From Juglans regia (lineage: Eukaryota; Streptophyta; Magnoliopsida; Fagales; Juglandaceae): DNA of 64,000 bases. The stretch covers positions 17,222,623-17,286,622 of the forward strand of contig NC_049909.1 of NCBI RefSeq assembly GCF_001411555.2. Reading direction: 5' to 3'. Below are positions 24,180 through 35,161 of this stretch, piece after piece. The translations under genes were made by a program, and so were the position numbers. The notes under the pieces are model-generated. The model saw nothing but the letters and a program-made list of their open reading frames with translations. It made no database searches and was not told the DNA's origin. Position 1 is the first letter of the stretch. Each line of letters starts with the position of its first letter.

Positions 24180-24850
24180 TTAATGTCGTGTTTCGCACGC
24201 TTTTGGGTCAGGTTTTAGAAACTCAAAATTTTCGAACTGGGCCTTTATCGGTGAGGTACAGAGCCCCCAAGAGTGGTTTAGTGCGGCTATATGGTATTGA
24301 TGCATACATTAATGGTCATAAACAATATTTAAATATAGAGAAAATAAGAAGAAATGAACATACAGATTTACGTGGTTCGACACTAGGCCTACGTCTATGG
24401 GGATTTGAGGGAGGAGAGATTCCACTATAATATGTTTTTTTATAGTCTATCACAGTCTCACATTTCTTACTGTACAATCGGAGTTGTAGATCTATTTGTT
24501 GGAGAAGAGGTTTTCTCTGGAGCTCTCATGTTGAAGAAGAAGTCAAAAAAGCACTTAACCGAAAACAAGTCCAAAAGTCATTGAAACCATAGGCACCCTG
24601 CCCATCTGATCCTCTTCATGTGTGCACCTCGGTAGTGGTAAGGGATGTCTGTTTTGAGTGTCTGACTCCCTCTCTCTTTTCCACTTTCTCGTAACACCTT
24701 TATGCCTCCTGACATCCTCAGTCTCTAATCCCTTCTTGTTCCCTCTCCTTCTCTTATATTTTTTCTTCTAGTGATGACTCTCTTTATGGATTGGGCCTAC
24801 GAAACTATGTTGAGCCTGATATATTTTACTCCTTCACAAATACAATAATT
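24180..24850 (+). mobile_element. Probable LTR or other retroelement fragment
   Basis: The phrase GATTTACGTGGTTCGACACT followed by AGGCCTACGTCTATGGGG (24366-24403) is a hallmark of LTR sequences spread through many dicot genomes. The surrounding sequence (TATAGTCTATCACAG, GAAGAGGTTTTCTC) is non-coding. No polymerase frame is nearby. Borders are approximate, and the 80-residue frame at 24188-24430 is not considered a gene. Confidence 0.4.
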
Positions 24851-27800
24851 TTCATTTGAAATTTTGGATTAGCTCTTGTTTATTTCTTTTTAAAGAATAT
24901 ATTAATGCTTAAAACCTTCTCTCTTTTTTATCTATAAATTGGGATGGATTCTTTGGACACATGCATTTGGGAACCAAAGATTTTTTGGAATTTTCGAAAA
25001 GTTTTTCCATTCCCAATCCAAATTATATTTTCACAAAGTACTAATAAATATTTAATACTCAAATATGTATATTCAAAAAGTTATTATATTTTTAAGTTGG
25101 TATGTAGAGCAGTACACCATTCACATCACTTAAATAATTAGATTTGATGATTTATAAGATTAAAATTTTAAAATTTATATTCCAAATCATATTATACCAT
25201 GTAATTAGCAATTTACTAAGTGTGCTCTACACATCGACTTGTGAATAGAATAGTTTTTGATATTCAAAAACGTCCAAAATGTGCAGTATTTATCCTCTCT
25301 ATGTACAAAACAGCTAGCAAACGTTTATCAGGTAAATTAAAGATTAATGGGAATAAGATGCATAATTGAAACGTAGAATTAAGCTTTTCATCATTAGTTG
25401 AATCAACGATTGAGTACTTTCCTGAAAGAGGCAAATTAAATTACCAATTGGGATTTAAGTAATTTTCCAACCAAAATGCTTTTAGAAACAAACAAAAGAA
25501 AAAAGAAATGTTGGGAATGTTTATTTTAGTAGTAGTTTTTGGAAGGACAGATCACGAGAATAAAGAAACCCAAAGCAAAGATCAGGATAAGGGGTTGGCT
25601 CTATATGCACTAATTAATGGGAGTGTGGAGTGGTCGATTTTAGGAATCCTTCCATGCATGCACCCCACATGGGTAGTACTTAAATTACGTGACGCAACCT
25701 ACGCACAGTACCGTCAATTAATTTGTTGATTGAGATCGCATGCATATATATATATAAGATTCAGTCATCGAACGCAACTTGGAGGGACCTCTAAATAATC
25801 CTAACTCGGATGATTCTCAATTTTCGTCACACTGTGAGTATGATTAATATAGAGTAATGGTTTTTCAATCATACTGATTGTTGCATTACATTTTAAATAA
25901 TTTCATAAGTCGATGATCACTAAGAAAAATTACTTAAAATGTGACACATCAGTTGGTGTGATTGAGGATAACAAAATTCAAGATGAAGAACAACATGCAT
26001 GATTCTCGCTTATCTTGGATATCCTTACCACTACCTTTGATAATTACTTACGTACCATGAACAATATTAGCTAGCTAGGATTGAAGAAGGTCATTTAGAT
26101 GGGAAAGAATGGAGTATTAGCTAGCAGATTATAACAAAACAATTTTTCATACTTTCCACAGCAAAGGGGCCTTCTTTAATTGCTCAATCAAATTTAGCCA
26201 ATTCGATCGATTACACATTTAAAAGCTTTAGCCGAAAACTTTGTAAAAATAAGTGATATTTCATATTATTCAATCCAATAAATTAATAGTCATGGCCCAT
26301 TAAAGGACATTAAAAGTCACATGATCTTGATGATCCCAATCGAAAACAAAAAAGAAAGAAAAATCTTGGATCTTAAATACTGGAGCTATTCCAGTTTTGG
26401 GAGATGATACGCATGCACGCTGGCCGTGTCTGGTTTCAGTGAATAGCCGATTTTTAAGCTGACATGCATGGGATAATGTTGTAAGATATTAGTGCGTGCG
26501 TGCATGCATGCATATACGTACTCAAATTCAACTGGTTCATTGAATCAATAATAATGCTTTTTAGTTTGCTTTTCCTGTTTTAGAAGCATGGGCGACTGTG
26601 ATACCAACTACCATGCAAGACCTCATCCATGACCCAAACTCTAGGGTCAGCCAACGCCCTTCCAAAACTTTGACACCCAAAGTATGTAAAAAGGGAAAGC
26701 AAGAAAAGAAGAAGAAGAAGAAGAAGAAGAGCGCCTTCCAAATACATGGAATATTTAACAAGTTTTTAGTTATGGTTGATGAGAGCTTAAGATACCATTA
26801 ATTATATATATATAAATATATATATATGTTGGCTCATAGAAATTAACAAGCTGCATTGAAATGGGGAAGGAAGGAGGTTGCACCAACTTATATGATAATG
26901 TCCATTTTCACGCCCATTAATTAGAAGCCCCTTTCCGAATTAATCCACCAAGTTATAATTAATGTTCCAACAGGTAGTTTGGAATTAAGTTGCTGAGAAA
27001 ATAAGTGGGACGTAGTTCGTGTTCATCTTCATGAAGCGCCTAAGAAATCTCTCTTTTCTTTTCCTTCCTCTTTCATCGGTTAAGCTACTATATATGATCC
27101 TGTCCATTTTAGTTGAGCTACTTTAGACAATATTTATACTCCAAACAAGCGCACTAACATGCATGCAAGAGGATATATATCAAGAGGAAAAAATCTATTC
27201 ATCACCCTCTCATGATGTGTCATTAGATGATAGATTCACAAGTGAAATATAATAAATAATTTCCAATAATCTAATACCACACCATGAGATGATGAGAGGA
27301 TGATGAGAATTAAGATGATGATTATATCAAGAGTACAAGCATGAATTTCGAGCAAATTTAGAATCATAGCTACCTGCAGCTTATGATGTCAGTATTAAAA
27401 ATATAATATAAATGATTAAATTTATGTTTTTTGTTAGTTTAAACTTTTTAGACAAGTAGTTATGATTTTACATAGTATTAGAATAAAGGTCTTGAATTTG
27501 AATCCCGACTCTATATTCTATTCTATTTAATTAAATATTTTAGAACTTAATTTTAAGACAAGTAATAATTTCACAATAATAATAAAAATAACACCTTAAT
27601 TGCAAGACGATAAATACAGAGTTGTATATACTTGAGCCTACATTCTGTCTGACTGCTTTTGCCAACATCGATCTTGAGTTTCCCAAAAGCCCATCAGCCA
27701 GCACTTATTATTATTATTATTATTTTTTTAAAAAAAAAAATTAAAAGGTGTAAAACCAATTTACCTTTCCTTCAAATGTTTGGTATATTAGAGGGAACAA

Positions 27801-28158
27801 TTGCATCCACTTGAACTTAAAACAAAAAAAAAATGAAATTGACTCAAAGAGTACCTATAGTTTTTTCTTTTTTTTTTAATCTTTGAAATTAGAAGATAAA
27901 TATGTGTTTTGCAAAGTAATAGTTTGATAGTTTTTTAAACTGTTGGATTGTGTTCAAAAAATGATATGTAGCTTAAAAAGGCTGATTAGATTGAATCTTT
28001 TAGCTTTTGATTGCACCCAGTGAGTGAAAAATCATAACTTCGCCTGACTACCTCGCAGAAACCAAAAAAAAAAAAAAAATCTCACTTTCATCACAATATA
28101 TAATATATTATATATTTATTATATTTAAATGATCTTTTATTAGATAATTATTTATCAT
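24851..28158. other. Intergenic, no gene seen
   Basis: AT-rich DNA. It holds an (AAG)n tract at about 26702-26730, CATG-rich spots near 26500, and at 27400-27600 a dispersed-repeat style segment (GTCTTGAATTTGAATCCCGA). Short frames at 24944, 25508 and 26598 lack motifs. Confidence 0.45.
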
Positions 28159-28218
28159 CAAATAGTAATAAATATATAGCATAAAAATCAAATAGTAATA
28201 AATATATAGCATAAAAAT
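28159..28218. repeat. Two perfect 30-bp tandem repeats
   Basis: The 30-base unit starting CAAATAGTAATAAATATATA and ending GCATAAAAAT occurs twice in direct tandem without mismatch. Confidence 0.85.
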
Positions 28219-28989
28219 TAAATGAGAATGTTGTGTAACATTTACATATCAAAGCCATTCTATCATTGTGATAACTTGGGCTGAGATCTAAATTTGCTCT
28301 TTTCTTTGGGCCCAGCCACAAGTCATATTTTTGGGACTTGGGGGCAACCAAGCCCTATCTGGGTTGCCCATGAATAACCATCTAGCTTCCAAAGGCAGAA
28401 ATATGGGGCTCTGTGCGAAATGGGTGAAAAGACTGGAAATTTTGTACAAATTTTAGGTTTGCAACTTTCGGGCGAGCCTTTAAAAAAAAAAAAAAAAAAA
28501 AAAAAGCCGCAATATGAAAGTTGTGAAAATACCACTTTTTCTCGATGAAAGTCCACTTTTTCTTTAAGGATATATACATTATTATTGTTTAAAATTTATG
28601 TATTTAGTAAAATGGGAGTAGGGGCAAATATATATATATATATATTTTAAATTTTAATTTTCACGTGTAATCACCACCTGATGTACATTTTGATCTACAG
28701 TTATTGGATATGCCATCAAGTCTGTCAAGGGGTGGATGAAATCTTTAGCGAAAGGGCCACATTCAAAATGATGGCCAGACAAAGGGTCATGGCCTAAAAA
28801 GAAAATGCCCCCCTCATTCATGGAGAGTAGCGCCCACTGCCTACAAAGCCATGACCCATTTCTTTTACTTTCCTCCCTCGTATAATAACATGCCTTTTCT
28901 GCATTCCAAATAGCACTGAATACCCTTCTTCGGCCTTCCCTAAAAAGTCATCTTGCGGCAATGCATACGTAGTTTCACTCTAATAAGGA
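28219..28989. other. Intergenic with GC-richer patches
   Basis: GC-richer patches at 28260-28470 and 28690-28960 contain a short inverted pair GGGTCATGGC (about 28785) and GCCATGACCC (about 28849). The minus-strand frames at 28148-28579 are interrupted by a long poly-A run and show no family. Confidence 0.4.
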
Positions 28990-29351
28990 GATGTTTGGAT
29001 TCGAAAATAAGTTGAGATGATTTGAGATAAGCTGAGATGAGTTGAGATGGATTGTGAATAGTAATGAGATGAGTTGTGAATAGTAGTGAGATTTGTGAGT
29101 TAAAGTTGCTGAATAGTAATGAATAGTAGTGAGATGAGTTGAGATGAATTGAGATGAGCTGAGATGGTTTGTGAATAGTAGAATAAAAATTGAATTATTT
29201 ATTATATTTTATATAAAAATTTAGAAAATTTATTTTAAATTTTGAAAAAGTTGAGTTGTTTATTATATTGTGTGAAAATTTGAAAAAATTGTAATAATAA
29301 GATGAGATTAGTTGAAGTGGGTTGAGATGGATTACGAATATAAACAAGGCC
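28990..29351. mobile_element. Expanded copy of the GTTTGGAT/GAGATGAG family
   Basis: The left end TGTTTGGATTCGAAAATAAG and right end ACGAATATAAACAAGGCC are inverted to each other in part. The left half contains repeated short units (GTGAATAGTAATGAGATGAG, GAGATGAGTTGAGATG), so this copy is longer than the 150-200 bp ones. Confidence 0.6.
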
Positions 29352-29831
29352 TAACTATGTTAATGAAAAACAAAAACTCTATTTTAAATTTAAATTTTGT
29401 CTAAAACTTGAGTAAAGTTAAAATCTTTGAAGAGGTTAATCTATATTAGACTAGTTATTTTAAAATCAAAATAATAATATAATAATATATATTTTAATAA
29501 TTTTTAAAATCTTCTTTTATATTTAATAAATATATTCTATATATTAATTAATAATTTAAATTTTATTATCCAAACAAATTATTTAAAATGATAACTACAT
29601 CACTCTCTCATGTCCTGTTTTCTTTCTTCCGGTGATGAAATTTTGTTTGTTCTGTTCTGCTGGTGAGGGGCCATGGAAGATGACTTTCGGGCTCACAAAG
29701 GAAGATAATGAAGAAGAAAGAAAGAGAAAAGGAAGGAAGGGAGACAGGAGTCGCTGAAGTGAGTGAAAAAAGTGGCAGTATTTTTTAATAAAATATGCTT
29801 TTAGTTAGTGCATAATAAATTATTAAAGGGA

Positions 29832-29941
29832 AATACTATGCATCAGCCCCACACCGGCACACACTTCACATTACTTTTTTTTTTTTTTTTACACTTAATA
29901 AGTTGAGTGTGTGCTGGTGTGAGGCTGATGTAAATATTTTT
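29832..29941. mobile_element. Fold-back element with 28-bp stem
   Basis: CATCAGCCCCACACCGGC (29841 onward) and its extension to ACACACTTCA pair with TTGAGTGTGTGCTGG.. to GAGGCTGATG (ending 29930), about 25 of 28 positions. The loop is a poly-T run. The pairing continues weakly outward through AAATACT/TAAATATTT. Confidence 0.65.
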
Positions 29942-30054
29942 TCCATTATTAAATATGGCTTTGGTTTTTAATTCACTGTAACTCTTGAAGTGATTTGACT
30001 AATTTAATATAATTGATTTTAAAAAAATTTAGTTAAAATCTGAATTTTGATAGT

Positions 30055-30256
30055 ATTTGGATATGTTTGGCAAGTGAGAATATTTCAAGTACTTTTATTA
30101 TTATTTATTATTTTATTATTATTTTTTACTTATTTTTTACTATTTATTATTTTTTACTTATTTTTTACTACTATTCAATATTTTATTATTACTTTTTTAT
30201 TACTATTCACAAACATTTTCAATACTTCTCAACACTTCTCAATACCCAAACGTACG
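30055..30256. mobile_element. TTATTA-core MITE, copy 1
   Basis: The left end TTTGGATATGTTTGGCAAGT and right end CTTCTCAATACCCAAACGTA are partly inverted to each other. The core is runs of TTTATTATT and TTTTTTACTTA. A second copy is at 34000-34164. Confidence 0.5.
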
Positions 30257-30507
30257 CTTAATTCAATATCATTATTCCATATTATGCATTATTGATATGA
30301 TATAATTTAATTAAAATTTTTTTAATAAGAATAATATTAGTCATCTTATATATTTTTATTATATTTTTTATTATTTAAGATTGTAAATTATTTATTATAT
30401 TTTATTTATAAATTTATTATTTAATATTTTATCGATAAAAAAATAATGAATTAATTTTTTCAAATTATATTATATCCATTTCTCTAGCTCACTGTCGGAT
30501 TGCAAAT

Positions 30508-30663
30508 TCAAATCCAGTGCTTGAGCAGAGCAATCAGCTTTCGGCGCACCCCGTGAATCACGCACAGCTCTTGACGAATTCGTCTCATCATTTTTTCAAC
30601 ACCAATCATATCAATGTCATCAAACCCAATGCATATGTCCATACCCAAATACCCAAATGACAT
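30508..30663 (-). CDS. Candidate 51-residue small ORF, unknown
   Basis: I do not recognise this product. ATG at 30663 opens a 51-residue frame with a non-repetitive, protein-like composition: an acidic first half (GFDDIDMIGVEK) and a basic, possibly helical second half (RRIRQELCVIHGVRRKLIALL). It lies about 160 bases downstream of the tetraspanin stop on the same strand, so it could instead sit in that 3' UTR or be a relic exon. No signal peptide or known motif is seen. Confidence 0.2.
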   Translation of the reverse strand: MSFGYLGMDICIGFDDIDMIGVEKMMRRIRQELCVIHGVRRKLIALLKHWI

Positions 30664-30820
30664 GGAAAACAACAAGAATAAAGAGATAATAATAATAATA
30701 AAAAAAGCATTAATGCTTCTTACACAAAGACACGAAAAATATCCAAAACGCCACTCAGCTAGCCAGGTGATTGGTGCAGCCAGCAGTGAGGGTCGAATTT
30801 GACAATTTCATCATGTACGT

Positions 30821-32852
30821 TCACGTATAGTTATCGTGCTTGTATCTGGTAAAGAGATCCTCAGTTTTGGCGTTCCTAAATGCACAACACCCTACCAAAT
30901 ATACCGCTATCAAAGCCACCAGAGTTATGAGCAATATGATGTCTGCTCTTCTCCATTCTTTCTTTATATTCGCCAACAGTCCTGCTTTGCATGAATTGCA
31001 GTTGTAGCAAAGCTGCGTCTGCTCGTTGCTCCATTGCAGGCAATCCATGTCTGCCGCCGTGTTTATCGGACTTATCCAGTACGTTGGATTCACGAATGTG
31101 TACCCGCATTCCGTCGGTGGCTTACAGCATCCCGACTGTAAATTTAACGAAAGCAAAAAGAAAGAAGAAAAAATATTATAAAAGATATTGGAGAATACAT
31201 TCGAGAAAAAGAAGACTAACACATGGTTGAGGAATCTTTAACTATTCGCTGTTTCAACGTTTTCAAGAAGTGGAGAAGACGGAGGTTACTCTAAGAATAA
31301 TTTGATGATCAGATAGCAAAGAGATGCCTCTTTGGTATAAGGCAGCTTTTATGGAGGAATATGCCATTTTGTTTTGCTTTAGAGCCTTTTGGAATTGAGT
31401 TTGAAAATTTAAAAAGTGATTTTAATTGTTTAAAAGCTTTTTTTTATTAAAAAAAAATGATATGCTTGGTAAATTATAAAAGTATTTTAATCACTTTGAA
31501 AAGTTGAAAATCTATTTTTCTTTTTTAAAAAAAAGTAACAAATTGAAATTTTTATTGAAAAGCTCTCGCAGATAATTATATATTTTTAAAAAATTCTACA
31601 GTTTTAGATACATGTTTATCAAACAGTAAACAACATTTGAAATATAGAGCTTATTATTTAAGTTATAAGCTATAGGCTCTAAAGTTATAAACTATATTTT
31701 CCACCACAATCTCAAACATCCACTTAGACATATTTACAGATCCAAATTTTCATATCTTTTTTAAAAATAGAGATTTTATAAAAGTAAATATCTCATAAAT
31801 TGTCGTAGTTTGATTTGGTACTTCAAATTATAAAATTATTTTTATTTGTCAGTTCTTCAGTTTATTTCTGTAAAGATATTTTTGTGATTAAAACACTTAT
31901 CCTTCAAAAATGAGTTTTGTTACAAATCAGTAATTTTTCACATCACATATCCCACACCTATAACTTTTCATAGGGTGTGAATATGTTTTTTATAGGGTGT
32001 GAATATTTTTTATAGAATATGAAGTGTAGAATAATGAATAGTGGTTGATGAAAAGAATTTTTCTTCAAACATATTGTTGAATCTCATTTATATATAAAAC
32101 ATAGTGTGCCTCAGCCTGGCAATATATAAATAAAAAGAAATGGAAAAACAATTTTCTTAGTTCACAGACTCACAGTAACACTCATTGTTCTAGCTACAAA
32201 AAATGAAGATGATTAAGATCTATTAAATTTCTCATTCAATACTTGTTCTTCATTCTAGCTTGAACCATCATGTTCTAAGGACATTACCTTAATTTTCACA
32301 AAGAAACAGATCGATCACCTTAATTAATAAATGAAATTAGGAATAGATTATTACCTGTAAGGGGCTAATACGTGCATTAAAGAAGTCCTGAGCCATACGA
32401 TAATTCTGATTCAACTCTGCACACAAAGTTTTCGAACTAAGACAGTTCCTAATGCGATCCCACTTAAAAGGACTTTGAACCCTTCGACGAAGCCAGCCTG
32501 AAAAGTCATCAAGATGATATTCCAAGTAACTCCGGCTCGGTGCTGGGTGACCAGACCCCCTGAGGGTGACCATGTAGATGAAAACCACAAGACAAGCAAG
32601 CAATATTATGAGAATAAGCATGGCGACGAGGTAGAATATTAGGAGCCATGGGACTCTCCAAAACCCTCCGACAAAGCCTGCTAGTGCTACAACCAAGATC
32701 AATATCCCCAGAATGATTACCGGCCATTGTAAGATCTTCACACAAGAGTTGTCTGGTTCTGTGGAGAGCCAGAATCCAGACCCAATGATTGGGATTGAGA
32801 GCAGCATGGCAATGAAATTGATGCCTCCGATGACATTATTGCTCAGTGCCAT
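30821..32852 (-). CDS. Tetraspanin (TET8/TET9-like)
   Basis: Two exons, 32355-32852 and 30821-31135, join in phase to give 270 residues, the usual plant tetraspanin length. Plant tetraspanins are four-pass membrane scaffold proteins of the plasma membrane and of secreted vesicles. Four hydrophobic segments are seen at about 8-28, 44-64, 70-95 and 230-252. The large extracellular loop between the third and fourth carries the plant signature G168-C169-C170-K171-P172 plus C137, C144, C176 and later paired cysteines (CYNCNSCKAGLL). The second loop end and last helix end in VGCCAFRNAK, as in TET8. The intron falls just before SGCCKP, a position I recall in plant tetraspanin genes. The 1219-base intron has no gene. 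A TATA-like site lies at 32991. Confidence 0.94.
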
Positions 32853-32860
32853 TGTGGTTA

Positions 32861-32875
32861 GAGAGAGAGAGAGAG
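32861..32875. repeat. (GA)n in tetraspanin 5' leader
   Basis: A short GA run (CT on the coding strand) starts nine bases upstream of the start codon. Confidence 0.7.
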
Positions 32876-32990
32876 CTTAGGATGATATGTTCTGGGTTTT
32901 GCTTGGTGTTGAGATTTGAGAATAATTCCCAATCAATGTACATAAAATGGCTGGGAAAGAGATGTCTGTACGTACGTAGGAGAGTTTAGC

Positions 32991-32997
32991 TATATAA
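32991..32997 (-). promoter_or_regulatory. Possible TATA box of the tetraspanin gene
   Basis: TTATATA on the minus strand, about 140 bases upstream of the ATG, which would leave a leader of roughly 110 bases. Confidence 0.4.
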
Positions 32998-33607
32998 TAA
33001 AGAAGAACTTCTGTCATCCAACCCACCACATTTTCTTACTCACCTTTTTCTTCCTCAATTTCGGAAAAGATTTATATCAAAATTTTATTAAAATAAATTT
33101 AACATAATTTCATGTGATATATTAATTTTTTAATAATAAAAAATAATTTATAATTTACTTTATCACATCAAAATATACTAATTTATTAATTTAATTTAAA
33201 ATTCTCTATGCATATCCTTATCTGTATAGTTAATAATTATAACATAAATCGGAAGTATGTATAAATAAGATGTACAAAAGTATATATAAAAGTAAAAATT
33301 CTGGGTATTGTGAATTTTAAGTCTAATACTTTGCGTGCCACTTTTTGAAAAGAAGAACTTTGCAGGGTGTGGAGAAGATAAAAGGATGAAATGAATTCTG
33401 ATAGCCCCCTCAACATATGTTCTTCATTCAAAGGTTGGAATAAGAGGCACAAAAAACTATGTACGATATGTTTCAAATTTTTAATTTTTATCTCAACTCA
33501 TTTCATCTCAACATACTATCCAAATCTCCGTTAAATATTTTGGATAACATAATTATATCTATATGTATAATAAGAAAAATGTTTTAACTATAAAAAAATT
33601 TCATAAC
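32998..33607. other. Tetraspanin upstream flank
   Basis: AT-rich DNA. A short piece of the GAGATGAG repeat lies at 33480-33530 (CATCTCAACATACTATCCAA). No gene is seen. Confidence 0.45.
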
Positions 33608-33737
33608 AATAAATTTACAAATTAATGTAAACTGATATGACTTATTAGATTATAAAATTACTTATATTATAAGATAGATTTAACGTATTATATAAAATTA
33701 TATTAATTTATAAATTTATTTTTATAAAATATTTTTT
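33608..33737. mobile_element. Fold-back AT-rich element, TTTATAAATTAATGTAA family, copy 3
   Basis: AATAAATTTACAAATTAATG at the left pairs with TATTAATTTATAAATTTATT at 33701-33720. The inner ATTAGATTATAAAATTA phrase is shared with the copies at 9415 and 9778. Confidence 0.55.
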
Positions 33738-33999
33738 ATGACTATAATACGTTACTCTTTGGAACAAAACGTGGAGTCCACCGTAAAACCCAACCCCCAA
33801 CCAAAACCTGGGCTGCTGTCCCACGTTAAATACGATCCTATTGGCAATTTCTTACAAAACATGAACGGGCTTTTTTGAAGAGTCCATTTGTAGTTCAAAT
33901 TGTTTGCCAAAATCTGGCTAAATAGTCAATTCAGAGAGCTTGATGAGGATTGTTTGGATGGATGCCCTCATCGTCGATAAAATAAAGCACGGATTTCTC

Positions 34000-34164
34000 T
34001 GTTTGGACAGTGGGGTATTCTCGTAGAATAATATTTTTTTATTCTTTATTATTTTATTATTTATTATTATTATTTATTACTATTTAATATTTTATCATTA
34101 TTTTTTATTATATTTTTATTATTATTTATAAAATATCTGACATCATCTTACTATCCAAACACAA
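34000..34164. mobile_element. TTATTA-core MITE, copy 2
   Basis: The left end TGTTTGGACAGTGGGG is mirrored by TTACTATCCAAACACA at the right. The core is TTATTATT runs like the copy at 30055. Confidence 0.55.
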
Positions 34165-34189
34165 TGATCGTATTTTATGTATAGAGTGG

Positions 34190-34395
34190 CTCTATAGCCA
34201 CACATAGGGATCCTCACGGGAGACTCCAACAATGTAATTTTTATTTATATTTATTTTTACTTTTTTAATACTTTTAAATGTTAAAAAAATAATTTACAAT
34301 ATTATTAAAAAATATTTTCTCAATCATTAAGTAAAAAAAAAAAAAAATTACTATTGGGATCTCCCGTCGGGATCCCCATGTGTGGCTTTAGCATT
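34190..34395. mobile_element. Fold-back element with about 40-bp arms
   Basis: The left arm TATAGCCACACATAGGGATC.. CACGGGAGACTCC pairs with the right arm GGGATCTCCCGTCGGGATCC.. CATGTGTGGCTTTA, with a handful of mismatches over about 40 bases. The interior is AT-rich. Confidence 0.65.
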
Positions 34396-34404
34396 TCTAT
34401 TTAT

Positions 34405-35050
34405 GTATATTAGATTAAGGGTGACACTATGTGATATGACTCGTAAACTTAACACGATACGGAATTAACGAGTTTAAGTTTGATATTAACAGGTTCGGGT
34501 CAAAACGGGTTGATCCGTTAAGACACGATTTATAAACATGTCAATAATGAGTCAACCTGCTTAACACGAAATCAACCCATTTTGATCCGTTTAGAATTTA
34601 TCTCAAAATTAAAATTTTATTATTGTTAAGTTATAATATTAATATTTCTCAATATACTTATATTTTTATTATTTTTATGATTGAGATTGTAATTTTAGAT
34701 TTATGCTCATATTTGTTATTATATAATTAAAATATTGATTTCATTATATAATAAAATTTGAAAATTAATAATATATTTTTTTAAAATATTGTGGTTATTA
34801 ATAAATATAGATTTTAATTTTTATGTGAAATTATATTAATAAAGTTAAATGAATTATGTGTTTTAGTTCAATCTATTTATATAAAATAAACCGATTTAAA
34901 TGAGTTGTATCGTGTTAATAGATTTTTAATTAATTATTAAACGAATCAAAATAAATGAAAAGATATGATCCATTATCTAAATAGATTAGGTTATGATTTA
35001 TAAATTTGATACGTATAGTTTAATAAATTATATTTAATTAATCTATATAA
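34405..35050. mobile_element. Probable non-autonomous element (CGGGTCAAAACGGGTT type)
   Basis: The phrases ACTCGTAAACTTAACACGAT, CGGGTCAAAACGGGTTGATC and CAACCTGCTTAACACG match a repeat style I know from many dicots (CGGGTCAACCCGTTAACCCG). The rest is AT-rich with no frame. Borders are approximate. Confidence 0.4.
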
Positions 35051-35107
35051 TTAAATATTTTGATACAACACCAATAAAAAACACCATTTGGCATTTGCCA
35101 TCCCCGC

Positions 35108-35115
35108 TATATTTA
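35108..35115 (+). promoter_or_regulatory. Possible TATA box of the chloroplast RNA-binding gene
   Basis: TATATTTA, 54 bases before the ATG at 35162, implying a short leader. Confidence 0.4.
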
Positions 35116-35161
35116 GATAAGGTCCGTTTATTTCCGTTCCTTTTTGGGTGCCAGATTGACA

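Noticed and set aside
27400..27600. Possible SINE with a tRNA-like B box
   Set aside because: GTCTTGAATTTGAATCCCGA only loosely resembles a B box, and no A box or poly-A end could be placed.
35144..35161. Upstream extension of the RNA-binding protein
   Set aside because: The extension begins at TTG; the ATG at 35162 gives a normal transit peptide start.
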